Positions 38,054 to 46,909 of a DNA stretch of 64,000 nt are shown here, in pieces. Numbering within the stretch: the first letter of the stretch is position 1; each line of letters opens with the position of its first letter. A program made the position numbers and the translations under genes. The stretch is from Paracoccaceae bacterium (GTDB lineage Bacteria; Pseudomonadota; Alphaproteobacteria; Rhodobacterales; Rhodobacteraceae), in contig QWDA01000008.1 in assembly GCA_003605175.1 (NCBI GenBank), positions 141,520 through 205,519 of the forward strand. The letters run 5' to 3'. Below the pieces are notes generated by a model. That model was given only the letters and a program-made list of their open reading frames with translations, was not told the origin of the DNA and made no database searches.

Positions 38054-38086
38054 GTGTACGGGTTGTGTACAGGTTGTGTACGGGTT
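38054..38086. repeat. Three 11-bp direct repeats upstream of the broken hydrolase
   Basis: GTGTACGGGTT, GTGTACAGGTT and GTGTACGGGTT follow one another without spacing at 38054-38086, with a partial fourth copy after. They lie 26-58 bases before the hydrolase start, where a cooperative regulator would bind. They may alternatively be a slippage-generated tandem repeat. Confidence 0.6.
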
Positions 38087-38105
38087 GTGCAGGGCCCGAA
38101 ATGCG

Positions 38106-38128
38106 AAAACGGGGGCCCGAGGGCCCCC
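38106..38128 (-). terminator. Intrinsic terminator of the DUF1344 gene
   Basis: On the minus strand GGGGGCCC, loop TC and GGGCCCCC (38128-38111) form an 8-bp stem followed by GTTTT. It starts 28 bases after the DUF1344 stop codon. Confidence 0.7.
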
Positions 38129-38156
38129 GCTCCAGCCTGGCATGCCGGGCCGCCGA

Positions 38157-38423
38157 TCAGCCCACCGGGGCGATCGACTCGATCGTCTTCCCGCCGCCGC
38201 CACCGGTCCAGAGGATCTTCACCTGGTCGCCCGGGCGATACCCGGTCAGCGGGAAATTCCCGTCGTGCGACCGGGGCAGCAGGAAGGTCGACCCGTCCTG
38301 CAGCGTCACGCTGTTGGTGTTGATGTCGACCCATTTCACGGTGCCCACGGTCTCTGCGGCACTGGCGATGCCAGCGGCGGCGAGCGACATGACGAGAGCG
38401 AGTGGAATCAGAGTGTTACGCAT
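38157..38423 (-). CDS. Small secreted DUF1344 protein
   Basis: An 88-residue periplasmic protein: signal peptide about 1-21 (MRNTLIPLALVMSLAAAGIA, cleavage near SAAE), then a short beta-rich domain starting TVGTVKWVDINTNSVTLQDG and a Gly-rich loop near the C-terminus. DUF1344 proteins are small and uncharacterised. A strong AGGAGAAGAAGG ribosome-binding site precedes the ATG. Confidence 0.85.
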   Translation of the reverse strand: MRNTLIPLALVMSLAAAGIASAAETVGTVKWVDINTNSVTLQDGSTFLLPRSHDGNFPLTGYRPGDQVKILWTGGGGGKTIESIAPVG

Positions 38424-38618
38424 CCTTCTTCTCCTGAATGGCCTGCGATGGGCGCAGGCCGGTCCTGGCGTCGCCTGTCTCCGGGGCCTTGGCTGCGGGG
38501 GCTTGCGGCGCCTTGTGAAAGGCATATCGGGAGCCGTCCTGACAGGGGCCTTTCCGCAAGTTTACAAATGCGAAAGGTCCCCCGGATGGGGTCTTCTCAG
38601 GCGGATCGGGAGGAGAAG

Positions 38619-38695
38619 TGGCGCGGTTGACGGGGCTCGAACCCGCGACCCCCGGCGTGACAGGCCGGTACTCTAACCAACTGAGCTACAACCGC
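38619..38695 (-). tRNA. tRNA-Asp, anticodon GTC
   Basis: A complete 77-base cloverleaf including encoded CCA. Acceptor GCGGTTG/CAACCGC, D arm AGCTCAGTTGGTTAGAGT, anticodon loop CTGTCAC (GTC), T loop TTCGAGC and discriminator G, as in bacterial tRNA-Asp. Confidence 0.96.
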
Positions 38696-38925
38696 GCGTG
38701 ACGGGCCTTCTAGGGGCAGCGGTTCCGGCCGTCAAGCGCCAACACACATCCCGAACGGGGTTTTTCGCACCCGGCCAAAATCGCCCTTCATGCGCACCTC
38801 CGCGAACACCTGAAGCCCCGACCTGAGATCAGAATCAGCCCGGCCCCGGGCGCGCGCAGCGCCTTGACCCGTCCCGGCGCATACGGAACAACCCGATGGA
38901 CGGCTGACGGGAAGGACCGGCGCGA

Positions 38926-40314
38926 ATGGCCCCAAAATTCGGAACCAGCGGATTGCGCGGCCTCGTGGCCGAGCTGACCGACCCGCTCTGCGCGAGCTAC
39001 GCCGAAGCCTTCCTGGGCATGACCGAAACCGATGGCAGCGTGCTGATCGGCCGCGACCTGCGCGCCTCCTCGCCCCGGATCGCCGCGGCGGTGGCCGCGG
39101 GCGCGGCGCGGCTGGGCCTCCGGGCGGTGGATTGCGGCGTCCTGCCCACGCCGGCCCTGGCGCTTGCCGCCGAGGCGCGGGGCACGGCAGCGGTCATGGT
39201 GACCGGCAGCCACATCCCCGATGACCGGAACGGGCTCAAATTCTACACCGCGCGCGGCGAGATCACCAAGGCTGACGAGACCGCAATCGCCGAAGCGCAG
39301 GCGGCGCTCGGGACGCCCGCCGTCGATCCTGCGCCGCTGGAACCGGACAACGGCGCCGCCGCGTCCTATGCCGGGCGTTTCACGGGCTTCTTCGCCGCCG
39401 ACGCGCTGGCCGGGCTCCGCATCGGGGTCTACGAGCACAGTTCCGCCGCCCGCGACATCCTCGCCGATGTGCTCCGCGCGCTCGGGGCCGAGACCGTAGC
39501 CCTCGGCCGCGCCGACCGCTTCGTGCCGGTGGACACCGAGGCCGTCGATACCGGCACCCGCGCGATGCTGGCCAATTGGGCCTCCGAGCACCGGCTCGAC
39601 TCCATTGTCTCCACCGATGGCGACGCCGACCGGCCGATGGTCACCGACGCGTCCGGAAAGGTGGTGCCGGGCGACATCCTCGGCCCGCTCACCGCGCGCT
39701 ACCTGCGTGCCGACACCGTGGTGACACCGGTCACATCGAACTCGCTCGTCGACATGATGGGCGGCTTCGCGGTGACCCGCACCAAGATCGGCTCGCCCTT
39801 CGTCATCGCCGGGATGGAGGCGCTCCGGCCCGCGATGGTGGTGGGCTACGAGGCCAATGGCGGCTTCCTCACCGGCTTCACCGCGCTCCGCGACGGGAAA
39901 AGCCTGCCGCCGCTCCTGACCCGCGACAGCCTGTTGCCGATCCTCGCGCCGCTCGCACTCGCGCGGCAGACGGGCAAGGGGCTCGCCGATCTCGTCGCCG
40001 CCCTGCCCCCGCGCCGCACTGCCGCCGACCGGCTGACCGAGGTGCCGACCGAGCTTTCCGCCGGCCTTGTCGCCCGGCTCGAGGCCGACGAGCGGCTGCG
40101 CGATCGGCTCTGTCCGGGGCTTGGCGCGCTTGCGGGGCTCGACCTGACCGATGGCTGCCGGATGCGGTTCACAGGCGGCGCGGTAGTGCATCTGCGCCCC
40201 TCCGGCAACGCGCCCGAGCTGCGGGTCTATGTGGAAGCCGGCGACGACGCGGCCGCCGGCGCGATCCTGGCGGACGTGCTGGCGCGGGTCCGGACGGAAG
40301 TCGCCGTGGGCTGA
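38926..40314 (+). CDS. Phosphohexomutase (phosphomannomutase/phosphoglucomutase family)
   Basis: A 462-residue alpha-D-phosphohexomutase. The phosphoserine loop reads MVTGSHIPDDRNG, the Mg loop STDGDADRPMV, the sugar-binding loop VGYEANGGFLTG and the phosphate-binding loop LRPSGNAPELRVY. The N-terminus (KFGTSGLRGLV) is typical. The phosphoserine loop has HIPDD in place of the common HNP, which may shift substrate choice. It lies 63 bases upstream of xylulokinase in the same direction. Substrate (mannose or glucose phosphate) cannot be decided; glmM is less likely. Confidence 0.9.
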   Translation: MAPKFGTSGLRGLVAELTDPLCASYAEAFLGMTETDGSVLIGRDLRASSPRIAAAVAAGAARLGLRAVDCGVLPTPALALAAEARGTAAVMVTGSHIPDDRNGLKFYTARGEITKADETAIAEAQAALGTPAVDPAPLEPDNGAAASYAGRFTGFFAADALAGLRIGVYEHSSAARDILADVLRALGAETVALGRADRFVPVDTEAVDTGTRAMLANWASEHRLDSIVSTDGDADRPMVTDASGKVVPGDILGPLTARYLRADTVVTPVTSNSLVDMMGGFAVTRTKIGSPFVIAGMEALRPAMVVGYEANGGFLTGFTALRDGKSLPPLLTRDSLLPILAPLALARQTGKGLADLVAALPPRRTAADRLTEVPTELSAGLVARLEADERLRDRLCPGLGALAGLDLTDGCRMRFTGGAVVHLRPSGNAPELRVYVEAGDDAAAGAILADVLARVRTEVAVG

Positions 40315-40377
40315 GTTGCCTTGCCGCCACGGCTCGGGCATCAACGCGGGACGCGCACGGCAATGGGAGGGCAGACC

Positions 40378-41814
40378 ATGTATCTCGGGCTCGATCTCGG
40401 CACGACGGGGCTGAAGGGCGTTCTGATCGACGCGGCGCAGACCGTGGTGGCGCAGGCGACGGCGCCGCTTGCGGTCTCGCGGCCGGCCGAGGGCTGGTCG
40501 GAGCAGGATCCGGCGGACTGGATCGCGGCGGCCCGCGACGTGTTGCAAGCCCTCGCCGCCGAAACGGGTCTCGGCCAGGTCGCCGGGATCGGCCTTTCGG
40601 GCCAGATGCACGGCGCGACGCTGATCGGCGCGGACGACGCGCCGCTCCGGCCCTGCATCCTCTGGAACGACACCCGCGCCCATGCCGAGGCCGCGGAAAT
40701 GGACGATGACCCGGAGTTCCGCGCGGTCTCGGGCAATATCGTCTTTCCGGGCTTCACCGCGCCGAAGCTGGCCTGGGTCGCGCGGCACGAGCCCCGGATC
40801 TTCGAGGCTGTCGCGCGGGTGCTCCTGCCGAAGGACTATCTGCGCCTCTGGCTGACCGGCGCGGCGGTGTCCGAGATGTCGGACGCCGCCGGGACAAGCT
40901 GGCTCGACACCGGCGCGCGGGACTGGTCGGACGCGCTCTTGGAAAAGACCGGCCTGTCCCGCGCGCAGATGCCGGACCTCGTCGAGGGGTCGGATACTTC
41001 CGGCGGGCTCCGCGCCGCGCTGGCCCAGGAGTTCGGGCTTCCGACGGGCACCCCCGTCGCGGGCGGCGGCGGCGACAACGCGGCCTCGGGCATCGGCGTC
41101 GGGGTGATCCGCCCCGGCCAGGCCTTCGTCTCGCTCGGCACCTCGGGCGTGCTCTTCGCCGCGACCGAGGGCTACAGCCCCGACCCGGCCACCGCCGTCC
41201 ACACCTTCTGCCACGCGCTGCCCGCCACCTGGCACCAGATGGGCGTGATCCTCGCCGCCACCGACGCGCTGAACTGGTACGCGAATCTCGTGGGGCGCCC
41301 GGCCGAGGACCTGACCGGCGCGCTCGGCGCGCTGGAAGCCCCCGGCAAGACCCTGTTCCTGCCCTATCTCGGCGGCGAACGGACGCCGCTCAACGATGCC
41401 GCGATCCGCGGCGCCTTCACCGGGCTCGAACACGCGACCGACCGCGCGGCGGCGACCCGCGCGGTGCTCGAGGGCGTGACCTTCGCGCTCCGCGATTGCC
41501 GCGACGCGCTGGCGGCGACCGGCACTAGGATCGAACGGCTCACCGCGGTGGGCGGCGGCTCGCGCTCGGACTACTGGCTTCAGGCGATCGCCACGGCGCT
41601 CGGCGTGCCGGTGGACCGGCCCGTGGCGGGCGATTTCGGCGCCGCCTTCGGCGCCGCGCGGCTCGGCCAGATGGCGGCCACCGGCGGCGGCACGGAACTC
41701 GCCCCGCCGCCCGAGATGGCCCGCAGCATCGCGCCGGTCGCGGCACTCACGGACGCATTCGACGCGGGCCACGCGCGCTATGTGGCGATGCGGGACAGGA
41801 TCTTCGGAGCTTAG
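40378..41814 (+). CDS. xylB: Xylulokinase
   Basis: Phosphorylates D-xylulose in pentose catabolism. The 478-residue FGGY kinase starts YLGLDLGTTGLKGVLID, has GLSGQMHGATLI (the QMHG motif specific to xylulokinases), the ILWNDTRA loop, GGGGDNAASGIG and the C-terminal AVGGGSRSDYWLQAI. A GGGAGG ribosome-binding site precedes the ATG. Xylose isomerase and a xylose transporter are not in the window, and the only partner is the phosphohexomutase. Confidence 0.95.
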   Translation: MYLGLDLGTTGLKGVLIDAAQTVVAQATAPLAVSRPAEGWSEQDPADWIAAARDVLQALAAETGLGQVAGIGLSGQMHGATLIGADDAPLRPCILWNDTRAHAEAAEMDDDPEFRAVSGNIVFPGFTAPKLAWVARHEPRIFEAVARVLLPKDYLRLWLTGAAVSEMSDAAGTSWLDTGARDWSDALLEKTGLSRAQMPDLVEGSDTSGGLRAALAQEFGLPTGTPVAGGGGDNAASGIGVGVIRPGQAFVSLGTSGVLFAATEGYSPDPATAVHTFCHALPATWHQMGVILAATDALNWYANLVGRPAEDLTGALGALEAPGKTLFLPYLGGERTPLNDAAIRGAFTGLEHATDRAAATRAVLEGVTFALRDCRDALAATGTRIERLTAVGGGSRSDYWLQAIATALGVPVDRPVAGDFGAAFGAARLGQMAATGGGTELAPPPEMARSIAPVAALTDAFDAGHARYVAMRDRIFGA

Positions 41815-41905
41815 CCGCGCCCGGTGTGCCGGAAACACGGCAAGTATTCACATCGGAGCCAAGGCAGGATCGACGGCGATGCGACTTGCGATTGCAGGAG
41901 CGGCG

Positions 41906-42739
41906 TCAAGCGCCCCGGATGTCGTCCTCGAGAAGCGTCCGCAGCGCCGGCGACACCGACGGCATCACGCCGAACCAGCGGCGGAACCCCTCGGCGCCCT
42001 GGTGCAGAAGCATCCCCAGCCCGTCCACCGTGCGGTGCCCGCGCGCTCTGGCGTCGGCCAGAAGCCCGGTCTCGAGCGGTACATAGACGATGTCGTAGAC
42101 CACAGCGTCCGCTTTCAGATGCGCGAGGTCGAGGTCGATCGGCGGCTGGCCGATCATGCCGAGGCTCGTCGTGTTCACCAGCACATCGGCCCGCGCCATC
42201 TCGGCCGGGAGCGCATCGAGCCCGTGCCCGGTAATCCCCGGCCCCAGATGCGCAGCCAGCGCTTCGGCCTTTTCCGCCGTCCGGTTGCACAAGGCGACCG
42301 TCAACCCGCGCTCCCGCAGCCCGTAAGCCGCCGCCCGCGCCGCGCCGCCCGCACCGTAGATCACCGCATGTCTGGCGCCCGATTCCCACCCTGGCACCGC
42401 CACGTCCATGTTGGCGACAAGCCCCATCGCGTCGGTATTGCCGCCGGTCAGCCTGCCGTCCACCCAGGCGATGCAGTTCACTGCTCCCATGGCGGCCGCG
42501 ACATCGTCCACCGTGTCGAGATGCTCCCGGACCGCCAGCTTGTGCGGGATCGTCACATTCGCACCAAGATAGCCTTCGCGGCGAAATTCCTCGAAGAACG
42601 CCCCCAACGCCTCGGGCGGCACGTCGCGCCGGCCATACGCCGCGTCGAGCCCGTGCTCGGCGATCCAGTGATTGTGCATCATCGGCGACCGCGACTGCCC
42701 GATCGGGTGCCCGATCACGAAAGCTCTCTGCGTGCTCAT
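41906..42739 (-). CDS. aroE: Shikimate dehydrogenase
   Basis: Reduces 3-dehydroshikimate with NADPH, or works in the quinate/shikimate catabolic direction. The 277-residue product has GHPIGQSRSPMMHNHW (substrate Ser pair), VTIPHK (catalytic Lys), GGNTDAMG (Asn/Asp) and the GAGGAARA dinucleotide motif. It lies 84 bases downstream of feruloyl-CoA synthase and on the same strand, so it may be co-transcribed with the aromatic-acid genes and serve catabolism rather than biosynthesis. A second aroE elsewhere would support that. Confidence 0.92.
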   Translation of the reverse strand: MSTQRAFVIGHPIGQSRSPMMHNHWIAEHGLDAAYGRRDVPPEALGAFFEEFRREGYLGANVTIPHKLAVREHLDTVDDVAAAMGAVNCIAWVDGRLTGGNTDAMGLVANMDVAVPGWESGARHAVIYGAGGAARAAAYGLRERGLTVALCNRTAEKAEALAAHLGPGITGHGLDALPAEMARADVLVNTTSLGMIGQPPIDLDLAHLKADAVVYDIVYVPLETGLLADARARGHRTVDGLGMLLHQGAEGFRRWFGVMPSVSPALRTLLEDDIRGA

Positions 42740-42823
42740 GCCGTCACTCTCCGCTGCCTCTCGCGGCATCAATACCGCGTCCCGCGCCGGGCGCCACCCC
42801 GGGAGGCAGAGCAGCCCGGCCGA

Positions 42824-44668
42824 TCACCCGTCGCGGGCGGTTCCGAGAGCGATCACCCGCGGGTCCTCCGACCAAAGACTCTCGACGAGATCGGCGCGGT
42901 TGCGCAGCACCGCGCGCTGGTTGACCGACCCCTTGTCCGTCACCTCCCCCTTGTCGAAGGAGAGCGGCACCTCGAGGAACATCATCCGGGTGACGCGAGT
43001 GGCCGAGCCGGTAGCTCGGGCGGCATGACCGGCCAGCATCTCCGCCGCCATCGCGCGGACCTTCGGGTGTGTCAGGAGCGCCTCGCCGTCGAGCGACCGG
43101 TCACCGGCGAGCGTGCGCAGCGCCGCCCAGTTCGGCACGATCAGCGCCCCCAACTCCCGGTGCCCCTCGCCCGCAATGACCGCATCCACCGCGAGCCCCT
43201 TGAGGTCGTCGGTCAGCCGCGCCCTGAGCGGTCCGACGGCGACCCAGGTCCCCGAAGCGAGCTTGAAGTTCTCCGCCAGCCTGCCGTCGAAATAGAAGCC
43301 CGCCGCCGGGTTGCCCGGCTCGACGAAGCGGAACGCGTCGCCGAAGCTGTAGAACCCCTCCTCGTCGAACGCCTCGGCGGTAAGCTCCGGATTGCGCCAG
43401 TACCCCGGCGTGACGGAGGGGCTGCGGACCCGTCCCTCGAGCTTGTCGCCCTGCGGCACCAGCTTGAACTCGACCCCCGGCAGCGGCACGCCCAGATTGC
43501 CGGCGGTCTTCTCGATCTTGTGCCACAGGAGCGCCGAGGGGCCCGTCTCCGTCGCGCCGAAACCAGTGCAAAGCGGTACCCCGCCCGGCACCATCTCCTC
43601 GGCTACCCGCGAGAGCCTGTCCCAGACCGGCTGGCTCATTCCCGCACCGGCATAGAACAGCATCTGCAGCCGCGCGAAGAACGTCTTGCGCAGCAGGTCA
43701 TCGGTTTCCATCGCGTCGAGCAGCATCTGGAAGCCGAGCGGCACGTTGAAATACCAGGTCGGCGAAATCTCCCGCAGATTCTCGATTGTCCGGCCGATCC
43801 CGTCGGGCGTGGGCTTGCCATCGTCGATGTAATAGGTGCCGCCGAAATAGATCACCAGGTGGAACACCCTGTTGCCGCTCGCCGTGTGGTTCCAGGGCGC
43901 CCAGTCGACCACGACCGGAGGCGTCTCCTGCATGAACAGGTAGCATTGCGCATCCATCTGCGGATTGGCGCAGATCATCCGCTGGCTCTGGATCACCGCC
44001 TTGGGCGATCCGGTGGTGCCGGAGGTGAAGAGGAACTTCGCCACCGTGTCCGGACCGACCGCCGCATGGGCCGCTTCCATCGCGGCGCTGGGCGGCGTGG
44101 CGGCGAGGCTTTCGAACGAGAGGCACTCGCGGCCCGGGACCTGGCCTTCGATCGAGACCACGGGCACATCGGCACCGAACACGGCCTGGATGGCCGGGGC
44201 GAAGCGGCTGACGTTGTCGGCGAAGATCATGCCCGGCGTGAGCTGCCGGGCCACGTCGCGCAGCTTGAGAAATTCGCCGCCCGCAAGCGCATAGGCGGGT
44301 GCCAGCGCCGCCGAGGGCACGCCCACATGCTGCGCGCCCAGCGCCATCAGCGCGTGGGAGATGCTGTTGCCCGAAAGGATCAGGAGCGGCCGCTCCGGAG
44401 AGAGGCCGCGCGCCACCAGGGCCGAACCGATGGCGCGGATCTTATCGGCAGCCGCGCAATAGCTCATGCCGCGCAACTCGCGATCCGGCCCGCGCTCGGC
44501 CATCCACAGCCTGTCGGGCACCTTCTCCGCCCACGCCATGAAGCGCTCGGTCATGCAACGCGGCGTCGGGCCCAGGGGCTCCGTGTTCCAGACGAGAATG
44601 CTGCCATCCGCCCGCGTCTCGCTGCGAATGATCGGATCCCAAAGCGCGGGTGCCGTGGCCTCGGTCAT
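42824..44668 (-). CDS. fcs: Feruloyl-CoA synthase (hydroxycinnamate-CoA ligase)
   Basis: A 614-residue ANL-superfamily ligase that activates ferulate or p-coumarate with ATP and CoA. The AMP-binding P-loop is FLFTSGTTGSPKAVI, and TGFGATETGP is the A5 motif. The C-terminal domain has YFDGRLAENFKLASGTWV. The N-terminal WNTEPLGPTPRCMTERFMAWAE block is typical of feruloyl-CoA synthase-type ligases. A GGGAGG ribosome-binding site precedes the ATG. It is divergent from the crotonase gene, with an inverted repeat in the shared promoter. Substrate range is inferred. Confidence 0.9.
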   Translation of the reverse strand: MTEATAPALWDPIIRSETRADGSILVWNTEPLGPTPRCMTERFMAWAEKVPDRLWMAERGPDRELRGMSYCAAADKIRAIGSALVARGLSPERPLLILSGNSISHALMALGAQHVGVPSAALAPAYALAGGEFLKLRDVARQLTPGMIFADNVSRFAPAIQAVFGADVPVVSIEGQVPGRECLSFESLAATPPSAAMEAAHAAVGPDTVAKFLFTSGTTGSPKAVIQSQRMICANPQMDAQCYLFMQETPPVVVDWAPWNHTASGNRVFHLVIYFGGTYYIDDGKPTPDGIGRTIENLREISPTWYFNVPLGFQMLLDAMETDDLLRKTFFARLQMLFYAGAGMSQPVWDRLSRVAEEMVPGGVPLCTGFGATETGPSALLWHKIEKTAGNLGVPLPGVEFKLVPQGDKLEGRVRSPSVTPGYWRNPELTAEAFDEEGFYSFGDAFRFVEPGNPAAGFYFDGRLAENFKLASGTWVAVGPLRARLTDDLKGLAVDAVIAGEGHRELGALIVPNWAALRTLAGDRSLDGEALLTHPKVRAMAAEMLAGHAARATGSATRVTRMMFLEVPLSFDKGEVTDKGSVNQRAVLRNRADLVESLWSEDPRVIALGTARDG

Positions 44669-44707
44669 GATTCCTCCCCCGAAAACTCGAATTTTGTTTA
44701 CATGGAA

Positions 44708-44725
44708 ACTATTTCTATGGATAGT
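44708..44725. promoter_or_regulatory. Dyad in the fcs/crotonase divergent promoter, candidate MarR operator
   Basis: ACTAT (44708-44712), 8-base spacer and ATAGT (44721-44725) form an 18-bp dyad within an AT-rich stretch of the 92-base divergent spacer. The size fits MarR-family operators, and the MarR gene at 45540 is in the same cluster. Binding would repress both fcs and the rightward operon. Confidence 0.55.
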
Positions 44726-44760
44726 AAATTATTGCAAGGTTCCTCAGGGGTGCGGCTCCA

Positions 44761-45543
44761 ATGAAATACATCACGATAGAAAGCCGCGGGGACGTCGCCC
44801 TGATTGGCCTCAACCGACCCGAAAAGCGCAACGCGATTTCGGACGCCTTCGTCGAAGAACTCGAGGTCGCAATCAACGCGGCGGAAGCCTCGGCGAAGGC
44901 CGGCGTGATTCACGGAATCGGCCCGCATTTCTGCGCCGGTCTCGACCTGGCCGAACACGTCAAGAAGACCCCGTTCGAGGGCGTGCATGGCTCGCGCCGC
45001 TGGCACCGTGTCTTCGACCGGATGCAGCGCGGGCGAATCCCCTGGGTCGCCGCGCTGCACGGCGCGGTCGTCGGCGGCGGGCTCGAGCTCGCCTCCTCGG
45101 CCCATATCCGCGTGGCCGACACCACCGCCTTCTTCGCCCTGCCCGAGGGCCAGCGCGGCATCTTCGTCGGCGGCGGCGCCTCGGTCCGGTCGGCGCGGCT
45201 GATGGGCGTGGCCCGGATGACCGACATGATGCTGACCGGCCGTTCGGTCGATGCCGCAACGGCAGAGCGCTGGAACCTGGTCCAATATGTCGTCGACGAA
45301 GGCAAATCGCTCGAGACCGCCATCGCGCTGGCCGGGAATGCCGCGTCCAACGCGGAAATCTCGAACTACGCGATCATCAACGCCCTGCCCCGGATCCAGG
45401 ACATGTCGAGCGATGACGGTCTCTTCGTCGAAAGCTTCATCGCCTCCTTCACCGCGACCAGCCCGGAAGCCGAAGAACGATTGAACGCGTTCCTGACGAA
45501 AAAGGCCGGCAAGGTCGCACGCCCTGGCGAGGAACGGGGATGA
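44761..45543 (+). CDS. Crotonase-family enoyl-CoA hydratase (feruloyl-CoA hydratase-like)
   Basis: A 260-residue crotonase. The oxyanion-hole regions are GIGPHFCAGLDLAE and LHGAVVGGGLELASSAHIRV; the catalytic Glu is expected in FALPEGQRGIFVGGGASV. Opposite fcs, it probably hydrates feruloyl- or coumaroyl-CoA. Whether it also cleaves to the benzaldehyde (lyase) or only hydrates for beta-oxidation cannot be told, but no vanillin dehydrogenase gene is nearby and an acyl-CoA dehydrogenase is. Its stop overlaps the MarR start (ATGA). Confidence 0.88.
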   Translation: MKYITIESRGDVALIGLNRPEKRNAISDAFVEELEVAINAAEASAKAGVIHGIGPHFCAGLDLAEHVKKTPFEGVHGSRRWHRVFDRMQRGRIPWVAALHGAVVGGGLELASSAHIRVADTTAFFALPEGQRGIFVGGGASVRSARLMGVARMTDMMLTGRSVDAATAERWNLVQYVVDEGKSLETAIALAGNAASNAEISNYAIINALPRIQDMSSDDGLFVESFIASFTATSPEAEERLNAFLTKKAGKVARPGEERG

Positions 45544-46013
45544 ACAAGGCCATGCAGGGACGGATCGAGGAAGACAAGGTGATCTTCGGCGAGATCGCCT
45601 CGTCGATCGGCTTCCTGCTGCGCCTCGCGCAGGTCCGGGTGTTCGACGCTTTCTTCGACAAGCTCGCGCGCCACGGACTGAAACCCGGCGAGTTCACCAT
45701 GCTCTGGGTGATCGGCCTGAACCCGGGAATACCGCAAGGGCTGCTCGCTCGGAAGCTGCGGATCAAACCCGCCCATATGACGAAACTCGTGCAGCGGGCG
45801 GTGGATGCCGGCCGGCTCACACGCACGGTGCCGGACGACGATCGTCGCACGGTGCTCTTGACTCTGACGCCTGATGGCGCCCGGTTCGTGGAGGAGAAGA
45901 AGCCGGAATTCCTGGGCTACCTCCCGCGCGAGGCGGTCGCCCTCGACGCCGGGGAGTTCGAGACGCTGATTCGGCTCCTGCAACGGTTCAACGGCATGGA
46001 GGATGCCAGGTGA
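45540..46013 (+). CDS. MarR-family regulator of the aromatic-acid cluster
   Basis: A 157-residue winged-helix protein: helical dimer region, then the DNA-binding part GIPQGLLARKLRIKPAHMTK and wing RTVPDDDRRTVLLTLTPDG. It is translationally coupled on both sides (ATGA with the crotonase, GTGA with the amidohydrolase). By analogy to CouR and HcaR of hydroxycinnamate clusters it should bind the divergent promoter and be released by the acyl-CoA; that is inferred from context. Confidence 0.9.
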   Translation: MNKAMQGRIEEDKVIFGEIASSIGFLLRLAQVRVFDAFFDKLARHGLKPGEFTMLWVIGLNPGIPQGLLARKLRIKPAHMTKLVQRAVDAGRLTRTVPDDDRRTVLLTLTPDGARFVEEKKPEFLGYLPREAVALDAGEFETLIRLLQRFNGMEDAR

Positions 46014-46888
46014 TCGACCTCGAGAACATCATCGCCATCGACATTCATACCCATGCCGAGGAGCCCTGCTGCGGCCCCCGCGACGACGGCTATGACGAGT
46101 TCCAGGCCGGGATGGCCGCCTATTTCCGGAACCCCGCCGGCGCCAAGGGCATGCTCCCCTCGGTCGAGGAAACCGCCGCATACTATCGCGAGCGCCGGAT
46201 CGCCGCGGTGATCTTCCCGGTCGATGCCGAACGCGAGACCGGCTTCCGCCGATATTCCAACGACGACGTTGCCCGGATCTGCGCAGAGAATGCCGATATC
46301 CTGATCCCCTTCGCCTCGATCGACCCCTGGAAGGGCAAGATGGCAGTTCGCGAAGCGCGGCGCTTGGTAGCGGAGTACGGCGTGAAGGGCTTCAAGTTCC
46401 ACCCGACGATGCAGGGCTTCTTCCCCAATGACCGCATGGCCTACCCGCTCTACGAAGCGATCCAGGAGGCCGGAGCCGTGGCACTGTTCCATACCGGACA
46501 GACCGGCGTCGGCTCGGGCATGGAGGGCGGCATGGGCATGCGGCTCAAGTACTCGAACCCGATGTATGTGGACGACGTGGCCGTGGACTTCCCTGACCTC
46601 AAGATCGTCCTCGCGCACCCGTCCTTCCCGTGGCAGGAAGAGGCGCTCGCCGTCTGCCAGCACAAGCCCAACGTCTACATCGATCTCAGCGGCTGGAGCC
46701 CGAAATACTTCCCGGAGATCCTGGTGAAATACGCGAACTCGCTGCTGAAGACGAAGATGCTTTTCGGGTCCGACTGGCCAGCAATCACCCCCGACCGCTG
46801 GCTGTCCGACTTCGAGACCGCAAATTTCCGGGAGGAGGTTCGCCCCCTCATCCTCAAGGAAAACGCACGCAGGCTGCTGAGCCTGTAG
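46010..46888 (+). CDS. Amidohydrolase_2 family metal-dependent hydrolase
   Basis: A 292-residue TIM-barrel hydrolase of the ACMSD-like amidohydrolase family. Metal ligands: IDIHTHAEE (HxH), GFKFHPTMQ, LFHTGQTG (His), LAHPSFPW and the catalytic Asp in LFGSDWPAI. Members cleave C-C or C-N bonds of aromatic-pathway intermediates. Its position behind a hydroxycinnamate crotonase suggests action on the hydrated or oxidised CoA intermediate, or decarboxylation of a ring product; a similar gene is part of hydroxycinnamate beta-oxidative clusters as I recall. It begins with GTG overlapping the MarR stop. Confidence 0.85.
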   Translation: MIDLENIIAIDIHTHAEEPCCGPRDDGYDEFQAGMAAYFRNPAGAKGMLPSVEETAAYYRERRIAAVIFPVDAERETGFRRYSNDDVARICAENADILIPFASIDPWKGKMAVREARRLVAEYGVKGFKFHPTMQGFFPNDRMAYPLYEAIQEAGAVALFHTGQTGVGSGMEGGMGMRLKYSNPMYVDDVAVDFPDLKIVLAHPSFPWQEEALAVCQHKPNVYIDLSGWSPKYFPEILVKYANSLLKTKMLFGSDWPAITPDRWLSDFETANFREEVRPLILKENARRLLSL

Positions 46889-46909
46889 GGAGAAAAAGGG
46901 AGGAAACAA

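Noticed and set aside
38788..41838. A 1016-codon open frame on the minus strand opposite the phosphohexomutase and xylB
   Set aside because: Composition is that of an antisense shadow of two clearly recognised genes; no domain is visible. The same applies to long shadows at 3028-5226, 24948-27260, 41780-44764, 45917-48115 and 60005-62314.
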